From positions 62,001 to 126,000 of the forward strand of contig NZ_LBAW01000012.1 of assembly GCF_001648595.1 (NCBI RefSeq): DNA of 64,000 bases. The letters run 5' to 3'. The notes beneath the pieces are model-generated. The model did no database searches. It was given only the letters and a program-made list of their open reading frames with translations, and was not told the DNA's origin. Each line of letters begins with the position of its first letter. Position 1 is the first letter of the stretch. This DNA comes from Legionella bozemanae. Lineage in GTDB: Bacteria; Pseudomonadota; Gammaproteobacteria; Legionellales; Legionellaceae. This document shows, in pieces, positions 45,029-54,800 of this stretch. The position numbers were made by a program, and so were the translations under genes.

Positions 45029-46825
45029 ATGAGAGAAGCTACTCAAAAACCTCGCCTATCAAGAGAACAACTCAATCTAATAACGAATTTAAATAAATAT
45101 CTTGAAAGCCATGATTTCCCATTTCGTATGAATCAAGAAGGGGTATGCCTTGGTCTTGCCGCTCTTCGTTGCAAATATGTTCTCGAAGGACGTGAAAATG
45201 AATATTATGAAATGTTAGATAAAATATCTAATATAGAAACACTTAAAAATGAGTATGACATGGAATTAAACCATTTCGTAGCTCAAGTAGTAATGGCTTA
45301 TAAACCAGGGCTTTTTTCCAATAAGACTGAGAAAGATGCAATATCTATGATTCAGACCCCAGGAAAAGAAATACTGCGCATCAGTATGATCGCATCACTT
45401 GATAAATGGAAAAAAACAATCGAATCGCTCAACTTACAAGAAGATGAAGTGATGCAATTAAATGTTCCTAACCATGCCACAAGCATTTCTCGTACAAAAG
45501 ATGGTAAATACCGCTTTGCTGATCCCAACAATCCAAACGGCTTTCAAGATTTCGATGATGTAAGTTCACTTATGGATCATGTTAAAAAACTTTATCCATG
45601 GGAAGAAGGCAATTACAGCCTTGATGTAAATATCATACGTCATAATAATAGTTTAGATAAACCTCGTATCCCTTCTCTACCAAGTATGTCGGAAATCTAT
45701 GGGGATATCGATGTGAATGCTATAAGTGTGAGCACTCGTGACAAGAAAGACACTTATTCTCAAACTAGTTTCGCAGCACGCTTTGACAATTTTGCTTTAT
45801 TTATACATTTATTTAATAAAGACAAATTTAAGATACTAGAAAAGGATGGCAAAAAGGATTTCACCGGTTTTAAGGACTTAGCTGCAGGATTATTGAGTGC
45901 GGCTAAATACGATAGTATGAAAATATTACAATTTGCCACAGATAATCTCGCTATAGTGCAAATACCAGAGCCATTTAGACAACTGGTTGATATGAGTATT
46001 AGCTCTAATAGTTATAAAGCTTTTACCCTGTTTCAGGAGCATACGAATACTAAAAACCTTTTTTTAACATTATTTACCAAAGATAAAGCCGCTCAATACA
46101 TTCGCATGGCCGCTTCTGGTAATAACCTAAATAACGGTGGAAATCCCGATATTTTAAAAAAAATTATTGAAATTTATACTGCGGGTGATAATCCTATTTT
46201 GAGCAAGAATGAATTAGCACAAATGATTCTTAAAAAAAATGAAAATGAACCAGATATGATTGAAGCTGCTATTGGAAAGAAAGGGGCTTGTGGAATAAGT
46301 AACACAGAATGTGTATCTATATTACTTAAAAAGGTTTTGGAGTCAGATCAAAAACTCACCCCAGAGCAGCTTCTCCATTACGCCTTGCTTGCTGTAGAGA
46401 CGAATCAACCCCATTTAGTAAAACTCTTTGCAGAAACAATTAGAGAAGAGTTACCCCAGAAGATCCAGGCTCAATTGTTCGAATCAATTAAATTAAGTGT
46501 TGAAACTGCAAAACATACAGATTTATCTATTTTAAAAACTCTTAAAGAATACGGTACTAAACACTCATTTGGTGTAGAGGAAATTATACACAAAAAAGAA
46601 GAACGTTCCCCGGGAATACTTCTTACCATAGGTATAAAATTACAAAAATTTACTGAATGGATATTAAACGAAAAAAAACTTTCTAAAGAAGATAATTTGC
46701 AACAATGTAGGGAAAATTTTAATTCCTTTAAACAGCGTGTTCAAAATCAGCGACAAGCTTTCGAAGATAAGGAAAATGCAGTCGATTATAACCCGACTAC
46801 TCCCTCAGTATCGGCCACGAAATAA
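45029..46825 (+). CDS. papain-like (C58/YopT-like) cysteine protease-like protein, effector candidate
   Basis: A 598-residue soluble protein. The N-terminal ~180 residues contain a candidate Cys-His-Asp triad: C40 in EGVCLGLAAL, H149 in VPNHATSISRTKDG and D165 in YRFADPNNPN. The same E-G-x-C-x-G-L-(S/A)-A motif and H...I-S...G...F-x-D-x-N pattern occur in the 20918 protein. Residues ~230-520 are helical and could be degenerate ankyrin-type or alpha-solenoid repeats. The C-terminus is charged and coiled. No secretion signal. A Dot/Icm-delivered protease or peptidase-fold enzyme (transglutaminase or acyltransferase are alternatives) is the best inference. Confidence 0.6.
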   Translation: MREATQKPRLSREQLNLITNLNKYLESHDFPFRMNQEGVCLGLAALRCKYVLEGRENEYYEMLDKISNIETLKNEYDMELNHFVAQVVMAYKPGLFSNKTEKDAISMIQTPGKEILRISMIASLDKWKKTIESLNLQEDEVMQLNVPNHATSISRTKDGKYRFADPNNPNGFQDFDDVSSLMDHVKKLYPWEEGNYSLDVNIIRHNNSLDKPRIPSLPSMSEIYGDIDVNAISVSTRDKKDTYSQTSFAARFDNFALFIHLFNKDKFKILEKDGKKDFTGFKDLAAGLLSAAKYDSMKILQFATDNLAIVQIPEPFRQLVDMSISSNSYKAFTLFQEHTNTKNLFLTLFTKDKAAQYIRMAASGNNLNNGGNPDILKKIIEIYTAGDNPILSKNELAQMILKKNENEPDMIEAAIGKKGACGISNTECVSILLKKVLESDQKLTPEQLLHYALLAVETNQPHLVKLFAETIREELPQKIQAQLFESIKLSVETAKHTDLSILKTLKEYGTKHSFGVEEIIHKKEERSPGILLTIGIKLQKFTEWILNEKKLSKEDNLQQCRENFNSFKQRVQNQRQAFEDKENAVDYNPTTPSVSATK

Positions 46826-46947
46826 CATGGGCATCAGTTTCATTTAAATGTTATATGAAAAGACCCAACCACTGTGAACAAATTAAAATTTGTCCCAACT
46901 CCAAACGCGTTCTCTTTAAATACTTTTCCACTCAGGTTCAATCAAGA

Positions 46948-48282
46948 TTAACACAGCGGTTTATTCCTGATAAAGTGATTAAATAAGTCAAATAATCTTG
47001 CCGGTTGATCTATAGGGGCGAGGTGTCCTGCATTGCGAATCTTAACTTGGGTTAAGCCGCCTGACGTTTTAGCATAGCCAGCCACTTTACCATCTGTACG
47101 CCATACACAAGAAGCTGCATGAGCAAATTTATTTTTGAATGGCCATTTAAGTGCGGATAGCCATAATTCAGTGCTCATAAAATTTGAGTCCTTTCCATCT
47201 TCTAGACCATTATAAATCAATACCCGAATACCTGCTGCAAGAATTTTAGGATATAAATCGGCAACAGAATCCTGTTCACCAATTTCAAGCTGATCTGCTA
47301 CCTGTTTACTAAAATTGTTAAATTGTTGAATACGCTTATCTACATGCAAAGCGTGGCGAACTTCAGATTTATTTAAATAATGAATCATTAATGCATCATC
47401 AGGTTCTGTACCTTTGGCAATATTAGCCATATTAAGTCCACCACTTTCTTTCTCAATTAATTCCTGCATTTTTTTACAAACCTGGTTTGCTTTGCGACTT
47501 GATGGCATTGTTTTGTCTATTTCTTTAATACATAAATCATATAATTTTAATACTTGATCTCGAACTTGACGATCAATAAGACCATGTGAATAAGCAAAAT
47601 CAGCATTAGCACGTTGTTGCAGACGAGGATTAACCCAGGCATCGCCAATTAACAGTCCTTTTAAATTAATTTTGGGAGTCGTCCCTGTTTCAGAAATAAT
47701 TCGAATGGCTAATTGAGGCAAATATTTTCCAGCATAAGATTCACCAGCCAAATAAAATGGTTTCGATTCTAGCTCCGGATGCTGCTGAAAAAAAATCTTA
47801 AGTGCACCATATAATTGATCTATTGCTTCTGACTCATTTGAGAATGTATTAGGTTCCCCATAAGAAAAACCAACTCCAGCTGGTTGATCAATTACTAAAT
47901 AATTGGCTTTTTGGCTCCAGGAATAATGACGTTCTGACAAAGTCCCATCTTTATTAATTACATAAGGCCCATTTTCCATAAAAAAACCATACATTGACGC
48001 GGCTCCAGGACCACCATTTAACCATAACACCAGAGGAGCATCAGCATAATGCTCTCGATTTTCAACATACCAATAGAATAAATTACCTGGTACAGCATTA
48101 CATTTTTGCTTTGAACAAACAGAAGTCGAAAGAGGAAGATAGCCTGCATACTCTATATTCTTAAGCGTACCAAAGCCTGGTAAGGATACAATTCTATCTT
48201 GTGAATTATCAGCAATATTAGGTGAAGAGGCGAATGCTACTAAAGTATACCCGAAGAATAAAAACCAAAAAACAATATGCAT
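46948..48282 (-). CDS. secreted S10 serine carboxypeptidase
   Basis: A 444-residue eukaryote-like serine carboxypeptidase. The ATG at 48282 starts a signal peptide (MHIVFWFLFFGYTLVAFASS). The frame runs 111 bases further upstream through a dispersed repeat and is not likely coding there. The catalytic serine is S182 in G-E-S-Y-A-G, preceded by the oxyanion block LWLNGGPGAASMYG; the aspartate lies in IYNGLEDGKDSNFM and the histidine in RNAGHLAPIDQP. These enzymes release C-terminal residues at acidic pH. It follows an amino-acid permease gene (193-base gap), consistent with peptide scavenging. Confidence 0.88.
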   Translation of the reverse strand: MHIVFWFLFFGYTLVAFASSPNIADNSQDRIVSLPGFGTLKNIEYAGYLPLSTSVCSKQKCNAVPGNLFYWYVENREHYADAPLVLWLNGGPGAASMYGFFMENGPYVINKDGTLSERHYSWSQKANYLVIDQPAGVGFSYGEPNTFSNESEAIDQLYGALKIFFQQHPELESKPFYLAGESYAGKYLPQLAIRIISETGTTPKINLKGLLIGDAWVNPRLQQRANADFAYSHGLIDRQVRDQVLKLYDLCIKEIDKTMPSSRKANQVCKKMQELIEKESGGLNMANIAKGTEPDDALMIHYLNKSEVRHALHVDKRIQQFNNFSKQVADQLEIGEQDSVADLYPKILAAGIRVLIYNGLEDGKDSNFMSTELWLSALKWPFKNKFAHAASCVWRTDGKVAGYAKTSGGLTQVKIRNAGHLAPIDQPARLFDLFNHFIRNKPLC

Positions 48283-48304
48283 AGTACTTCCTTTATTGAA
48301 AGGG

Positions 48305-48340
48305 AAAACCTTGATTCCGCCTACAGCTCCATCAAGGCTA
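48305..48340. repeat. dispersed palindromic repeat (CCTTGAT...ATCAAGG)
   Basis: Reverse-strand copy of AGCCTTGATGGAGC-TGTAGGCGGAATCAAG. The other copy is at ~50600-50632. Ends CCTTGAT/ATCAAGG are inverted. It lies between the permease and the carboxypeptidase. Confidence 0.65.
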
Positions 48341-48474
48341 AATTTTGGTGCCAAATCCCTGAGTCCAAATAAGTCGGAAAGCAATGCATCCATTCAGTAA
48401 AGCCAGGATTTACTACTGATTTATTGGTAACTCCAGCAAAATGAATGATACCTTCTTAGTTAAGGTAAATTTAA

Positions 48475-49782
48475 TCAATTTTTAGATAACAAACCCTTCA
48501 TGATAACCCATGTAATAAAACCGCATATGCCAATCAATACTGTAGCAGGGATAATATTGTGTAGAGGCAAAAATGAGATGGCAGCGAGATTTAAAGCGAT
48601 TGCGAAACAAGGTACCAATAAGGGAATTCTAAATATTTTGGTACTAATTCTCTCTTTTTTTGTATTAAGTTTAATTTTTATTAGTGCCAGGTTGCTTAAT
48701 GAAAAAACTATCAAAACTATTGCACTTGTAGAACTTGCCAGATCTCCCAAATTACTTGTTAATACCAAGCAAAGTATTATTGGAAAGATTAGAAAAATGG
48801 CACTATAAGGGGTATGAAATTTGGGGTGAACCCTCTGTAACGATTTCGGTAGAAGATTTTCTTTTGCCATTCCATAAAGCAGACGCGATGCTGTAATGTA
48901 ATTTAATAAAGCTGAATTGAAAACGGCGAAAATGGCAATAATTGAAAACAAAGATTTGGGAAGAGCAGGAGAAGATTTGCTAACCACGTCTAATAAAGGA
49001 GCGTCAGAGGAACTAAGTTCACTCCCTGGAATAATCGTTGTCGCTACCCAACTTACTCCTAAATACAAAATCCCAGCAATTCCAACAGAAGATAATATGG
49101 CACGAGGTAGATTCTTTTTGGGTTCCTTAACTTCTTCTGCAATATTCGCCATATCTTCAAATCCTGTGAATGCAAAAAAAGCTAAAGCTGTTCCTTGAAG
49201 CACCTCACCTATTCCAGGTGTTTCTGTAGGAGTAGCAATAACGTTGCTATGATGTGTTGCCAAATACCAAAATCCACAACCAAGCACTATAAATAGGCCA
49301 CTTACTTCAACTGAGGTACTTATTATATTAGCCATTGATGATTGTTTGATACCGCGTAGATTAATTAAAAGTAAAATAAGCAAAAAACCGAAAATATCAA
49401 GGCTCCTGGGGATATTAAATCCTAAAGCTCTCAAATATCCAGCAAATGCATGCGATAAAGTTGAAATAGAGAGAATAGTAGCACAAAAGAGTAACAAACC
49501 TGTTAACATCGAAAACCACTGAGTACCAAAAGCCTCATGAATATAAATAGATACTCCACCACTTTTAGGAAATCGACTCCCCAATTCACTATAAGATAAT
49601 GCTGTGAATGAGATAATCCCCATTGCAATAGCAAATGAAAACCAGGTTAATGAACCTGCATGGCCTGCAATTTTCCCTACAAGGGCATAAATTCCGGCAC
49701 CAAGAATATCCCCCACACCATATATAATTAAAGCACCTAAACCAAGAGCTCTAATTAATCCGGATGAAGAGTTTCTATTCAT
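48475..49782 (-). CDS. APC-superfamily amino acid permease
   Basis: A 435-residue permease with 12 predicted helices. Helix 1 has the unwound G-A-G-I-Y substrate motif (GVGDILGAGIYALVGKIAG), followed by SFAIAMGIISFTALSYSELGSRFPKSGG, and helix 6 has AFFAFTGFEDMANIAEEVKEPKKNLPRAI. It imports an amino acid, probably by proton symport; specificity is not readable. Two copies of a TGTCTGC-GCAGACA palindrome lie in its promoter region. It may be co-transcribed with the carboxypeptidase. Confidence 0.9.
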   Translation of the reverse strand: MNRNSSSGLIRALGLGALIIYGVGDILGAGIYALVGKIAGHAGSLTWFSFAIAMGIISFTALSYSELGSRFPKSGGVSIYIHEAFGTQWFSMLTGLLLFCATILSISTLSHAFAGYLRALGFNIPRSLDIFGFLLILLLINLRGIKQSSMANIISTSVEVSGLFIVLGCGFWYLATHHSNVIATPTETPGIGEVLQGTALAFFAFTGFEDMANIAEEVKEPKKNLPRAILSSVGIAGILYLGVSWVATTIIPGSELSSSDAPLLDVVSKSSPALPKSLFSIIAIFAVFNSALLNYITASRLLYGMAKENLLPKSLQRVHPKFHTPYSAIFLIFPIILCLVLTSNLGDLASSTSAIVLIVFSLSNLALIKIKLNTKKERISTKIFRIPLLVPCFAIALNLAAISFLPLHNIIPATVLIGICGFITWVIMKGLLSKN

Positions 49783-49852
49783 TTTGAGTCCTTTTAGTAA
49801 TAAACATTAGGCTCACTTATTTGTTTGAGTGAAGTAAAGCCAAGATATAGTA

Positions 49853-49908
49853 TGTCTGCGCGCAGAAATAATTATATAGCATCGAAGAATAATGTCTGCA
49901 TGCAGACA
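49853..49908. promoter_or_regulatory. twin palindromic operators upstream of the APC permease
   Basis: TGTCTGCATGCAGACA at 49893-49908 is a perfect 16-bp palindrome. TGTCTGCGCGCAGA at 49853-49866 is a second, slightly degenerate copy exactly 40 bases away (about four helical turns). They lie 71-126 bases upstream of the permease start. The regulator is not in the window. Confidence 0.65.
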
Positions 49909-50062
49909 CAATTAATGTGTTTATTGATATAAGGCATAAAACAGGGTTTTGTTTACCAGTTAAATATAAATATACCCATTTAAAATCTAATAATTTTGCA
50001 AGATAATAATATTTATTAAATAATATCATGCACGAATTTTTGTTAATTTTGGAGAAGAAGTT

Positions 50063-50473
50063 GTGAGAAATAACATTATAAATAAAACTGGTTTTAGTTG
50101 TTGGTTAAGCAGTATTGCTTGTCTTACATTTCTGACATTAGTAAGCCATAGTGCAGCAGCAAGTCCTGTAGGGTCTTTAGGAGCAATGGCATCAACAATT
50201 ACTGTATCATTTACGAATCTGGCTAAATTGATTACTGCTGGTGCTTATTTAGCTGGTTTGGGATTTTCTATCGGGGCTATTATGAAGTTTAAACAGCACA
50301 AAGACAACCCGACGCAAATTCCAATTGGAACGCCAATTGCCCTCGTCTTTATTTCTGCCGCTTTATTGTTTCTACCTTCAATTTTAGGTGTAACAGAAGC
50401 AACAATGTTTGGCCCTGCTGGCGGTCAAACTGCAGGACCTAATGGTATTGTTTTTACAACAGCCCAAAATTAG
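50063..50473 (+). CDS. orphan IcmD/DotP-like type IVB secretion protein
   Basis: A 136-residue protein starting at a GTG with GGAG eight bases upstream. A signal-like N-terminus (to SAAASP) is followed by a conserved stretch: SLGAMASTITVSFTNLAKLI, then GAYLAGLGFSIGAIMKFKQHK (membrane segment) and IPIGTPIALVFISAALLFLP (second segment). This is the pattern of the small IcmD/DotP (and related IcmC/DotE) Dot/Icm membrane proteins. The canonical icm/dot clusters are not in this window, so this is a stand-alone paralogue. It may modulate or substitute a channel subunit. Confidence 0.75.
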   Translation: MRNNIINKTGFSCWLSSIACLTFLTLVSHSAAASPVGSLGAMASTITVSFTNLAKLITAGAYLAGLGFSIGAIMKFKQHKDNPTQIPIGTPIALVFISAALLFLPSILGVTEATMFGPAGGQTAGPNGIVFTTAQN

Positions 50474-50841
50474 GATTGGTGGTTCTCTGCCTTCTCACGG
50501 GCATTTGTCGAGCACGCTTCCAAGAAGGCTTGGTGTGCCTGTTCAAGGCATTTCTGCCAACTCCTGTGCTGGAGAAAGTATCTCCTACGGCAATAACAGC
50601 AAGCATAGCCTTGATGGAGCCGTAGGCGGAATCAAGGTTACACTTGCTAGCATTCCCCCTTAATCCGAGTGGGTTACTGCCAAGTTCTATATGTGAGACA
50701 AATTTATAGAATTTTCGCAAAGTCTGGATAGATCTATTCATAAAAATCGGGTTAGCATCGCCATTACAGTTTGACTAACTTTTTCTTTTACTCGCATTTT
50801 TTTAATTTCAATGCGAATTCCCTCCTTAAATAGCCTATGAT
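50474..50841. repeat. gap with dispersed palindromic repeats
   Basis: Holds the second copy of the CCTTGAT...ATCAAGG repeat (~50600-50632) and other short palindromes such as GGAGAAAGTATCTCC (~50570). Short frames on both strands here are repeat sequence, not genes. Confidence 0.5.
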
Positions 50842-51822
50842 TTAACCCACCTTCTGAATTAGATAATAAAAATAATATTTTTTACCCCACGCTCTTTCCT
50901 TACGAGCATACTTCGCCAAGTAACGCAGTGTGGGATTTTTAAATCTAATTTTCCACCAAGGCAGAAAGGTTGCTCCCTTAGAGCCCGCCAGTGCAAGAAG
51001 TTCGGTAAGCGGCATCGGATTATCATCGCCGAATATCCTTTGAGCCCTTTTACAAAGTCCAGCTTCATCTACAATGAGACGTTTGTAGATAGATGCTTGA
51101 ACCATCCGGGTAATATTTTTCTTTTTGATGATTTTTAAATGCTTACTTGTCTTAATATATGCTTCTAATCTGTCTGATTGCTGTTTATTCTTAAAATAAA
51201 TATCGGCATAACAAAAGAAACCACCAGGGGCTAGGACGCGCTCCACCTCAGCAAAAAAAAGCTCAATTCTTGGGTAAAGATGAGAGCTTTCAAGGTTCGT
51301 TACCACATCAAAACTTTCATCTTTTAACGCTAAGCTTTCCGCATCAGATTGTAGGTAATTTACTTTTTCATTTTTATAAAAATTACTCTTTGCATGTCTT
51401 ATTAAAGGAGTTATTAAATCAACGCCTAAAGCATATTGAGTTTTCAGTAATTCAGAACCCAATCGTAAACCGAGCCCATTGCCGCAACCAACCTCTAACA
51501 ATCTCTTATCGAAAAACTCCATTTTTATTAATGGCCTGATCAGGTTATAAAGGAGTAGTGGTGAATAAATATCTTGATGTGGAGATAAGGTAGAAATATC
51601 AAAATTTAACGCCATGTATTCCTTATATATTTTCTTATTCCACAGCCCCCAGTTCATAAAAACGTTTTCTTCAATAAAATTGGCAAAACATTCATAGCTC
51701 GATTTGACATCCTGTTTCATTAATATAGCGTCTGAGGGATGATAACATTTTTGTTTAAGTATTTTATTTGTTTTTCTAAGAGCTTGACTGTACGTTTTGA
51801 TTTCTTCTTTCATTTTAATCAC
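50842..51822 (-). CDS. class I SAM-dependent methyltransferase, PKS-associated
   Basis: A 326-residue methyltransferase. Motif I is LLEVGCGNGLGLRLG (~108-122), motif II acidic residue in ALGVDLI, motif III near VLAPGGFFCYADI, and NLESSHLYPRIELFFAEV resembles the E-x-S-H-x-Y-P block of methyltransferases acting on polyketide lipids (mycobacterial phthiotriolone type). Its start overlaps the PKS stop by 8 bases, so it is translationally coupled and should methylate the PKS product, most likely on oxygen. Its C-terminus is basic. Confidence 0.85.
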   Translation of the reverse strand: MIKMKEEIKTYSQALRKTNKILKQKCYHPSDAILMKQDVKSSYECFANFIEENVFMNWGLWNKKIYKEYMALNFDISTLSPHQDIYSPLLLYNLIRPLIKMEFFDKRLLEVGCGNGLGLRLGSELLKTQYALGVDLITPLIRHAKSNFYKNEKVNYLQSDAESLALKDESFDVVTNLESSHLYPRIELFFAEVERVLAPGGFFCYADIYFKNKQQSDRLEAYIKTSKHLKIIKKKNITRMVQASIYKRLIVDEAGLCKRAQRIFGDDNPMPLTELLALAGSKGATFLPWWKIRFKNPTLRYLAKYARKERAWGKKYYFYYLIQKVG

Positions 51823-54800
51823 TTATTAAATCAGCAATCTTAGTTTCGTCATTTTTCACTAATTTTTTAATCAACTTAATTAATTCGCTGGCTATTTGAT
51901 CGTTACACTTTTCAGTTAGAGGGCCATTAATAGACACCAGATATTCGCCATCCTGATTCCTGGTAAAGATAATCCATAAGTATTGATTGCCTATAGGACG
52001 GTCTACACTGGCAAAATGACTGGCATAATTATACTCAAGATCTGCAAACCCCATATGCGGAGGCTCTTTGAAAAAGCCCTCAGTAATATTAATACATACG
52101 TTCACCGGACTTGGTTTTAGTAAAGGGATATTCAAGTGAAACATCTTATTGAGCTTTGATTTGATTAAAATATTTTTTCTTCTCGATGTGATCTGAGCTA
52201 AGTAGTTCAGATAGTAGTCTATTACTATTGAGTTTAGCTTACTTTTTTTAAAATGTTTCGTTAGAAAAGCTTTGTTAAATGCATATACCAAATACTGACC
52301 AAGAGACAATGAAAAACCTCTTAGCCTCTGGTTTTTGATTAGTTGAGAACATTTTTGATAAGGGGCTGTTTTTAACAGTTGCTCTTCAATTGAATGAATA
52401 GAGTCAATATAGCTATCCTCCACATTTAAGGTAATATTTATCATTTTACGCTCCGAGAACAGACCCAGGGCTGACTTGTATTGACCTCCCTCTCTACCTT
52501 TATGAATTAGTGTGACAGGTATTTTATTTTGCTGAGTTATCTTGTAAAAAACGATTTGGCACGCAGCAATTAATCCAGAGCTGATACTAATATTTTTTTC
52601 TTTATGCCAGTCGATAAATTTTTCAACTAATTGTGACTCAATAGTATAATGAAACAAATGCTTTGAGCGGCCAAACCCTGAATCAGGTAAATGATTTCCG
52701 GGACCAAAATTTAATCCTTTAACCCCTTTATTATAACTCCACCAAAAATCAATTTTATCTTTCAGGTTTTTTGCATAATCAATATTACTCTGTCTCACAT
52801 AGTCAAAAAAAGATGCTTTTTCGGGTATCGGGGTGAGTGCTTCTCCACGGGTAAGTGCAGTGTAATTTTCCTTAACCTGTGCAAGTACAATGTTACACGT
52901 ATCATCATCAGATATAATGTGAGGCATCACGATATGTAATTCATGCAAGTCATGTTGCACCTTATACAGACATACTCTAATCAGTGGCTGTCTGTTTAAT
53001 GGAATAATACTCCTTACATTACTATAGAACTCATGCTTCAACACATCCCTCTTATTATCTAAGGAAATGTCCTCGTAGTTTAGCTGAAATTGACCGTCTT
53101 TCTTCACCATTTGGGTCGGCGCATCTTCATTAAAGTTTATCCAGAAAGTACTGTTTTGCTTCACAACAAAATCAAACGCTTGGAACAAGTATTCTTTGTT
53201 GAGTTTTCCGTGGAGTTGTATGTGTATGCCGCAATTCATAGCATAACTCATTTTATTTGAAACCCAATATATGTATTGATAATCAGATAAAGCTATTTCT
53301 TCTAAAACTGGATTTTCCGCGACGTGATTACCGGTTTCTTTTGCAAAAATATTTTGTAATTCATCTGCAAGATTCCTGGCAATTTTATCAATGCTGGGAT
53401 GATTAAGAAAATATTCTATGGGTATGCTAAGCGATGGGCATTGCAACTTATCATGCATTCGGTTTCTAATTTCCAAATACATCAATGAATCCAACCCCAT
53501 TGAGTACAAATCATCTTTTGCTGCGGTTTGATCCAGCTCCGGCATCCCCATAACATCCGCAGTAATTTTGCATAAAGCCGAACTCAACATAGCCACACGC
53601 TCTTCATGAGCATGCTCTCGAAGAGCGTTTAAAAAGTGCTTATCGGGTTTAGGAGTCTCTATACTCTGGGCGTGATTACCGGTTTCTTTTGCAAAAATAT
53701 TTTGTAATTCATTTGCAAGATTCCTGGCAATTTTATCAATGCTTGGGTGATTAAGAAAATATTCTATGGGTATGCTAAGCGATGGGCATTGCAACTTATC
53801 ATGCATTCGGTTTCTAATTTCTAAATACATCAATGAATCCATTCCCATTGAGTACAAATCATCTTTTACTGCGGTTTGATCCAGCTCCGGCATCCCCATA
53901 ACATCCGCAGTAATTTTACATAAAGCCAAACTCAACATAGCGACGCGCTCTTCATGAGTATGCTCTCGAAGAGCGTTTAAAAAGTGCTGAGCTGGTGCAG
54001 GAGCTTCCCTGCTCTGAGCGAAAAACTCCATTTGTTTCGGTGCGTTTTTGCAATAAATATCTCTATCAATAGGACATACTGCAATTTGCGTCACCTGATG
54101 TGTCAATAAAACATCAAGAATATCCACACTGTCTTTATCTAAAGGAATTAAACCTTGTTGTTTCATAGCTTGCGTAAGATTTGCTGCCATCCCCACTGTA
54201 TGAAAAGGACCCCAGTTAATCGCAATTGCGGGTAAACCCAACTGATGTCGTAAATGCGCTAGCCCATCTAAAAATCCATTAGCAGCAACATAGTTTGACT
54301 GCCCTTTTGATCCTAGCACGGACGCTATAGAAGAAAATAAAACAAACACGTCCAACTGAATATTTTTAGTTAATTGATGCAGAATCTGAGCGCTTTCCAT
54401 TTTCGCACGTAAAACAGTTTGAATATCTTCATCGCGTAAATTGACAATCAAGCCATCTTTAATAACGCCTGCGAGATGAAACACACCTCTGAGAGGTTTG
54501 GAATCTTGCTCAATATACTCAAATATCTGCTTCATTTGCTGATAATTACTTGCATCAGCAGCATAATGCCTAATGTAGACTTGTTTTTTTCTTGCACTTG
54601 AAATCAAGTCCTTTGTATCCATTGAACATTCAGAGCGACTCGTAATAATAATATATCTAGCGCCTCTAAGAATAAGATATTCAATTAATGCTTTCCCCAA
54701 GCCTCCAGTACCTCCCGTAATGAGGTAACTTGCCTCTCTATCAAATAATATCTTCTGTTGCTCAGGAGGAGGAGACAATTGTTTTTTTTCTAGCCTGGGG

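Noticed and set aside
48283-48393. N-terminal extension of the S10 carboxypeptidase
   Set aside because: The extra 37 codons come from the dispersed repeat; the internal ATG at 48282 starts a proper signal peptide.
50409-50741. Two overlapping opposite-strand frames of 84 and 95 codons after the IcmD-like gene
   Set aside because: They lie mostly in dispersed palindromic repeat sequence, have no ribosome-binding site of note and their products mirror the repeat also translated upstream of the carboxypeptidase.
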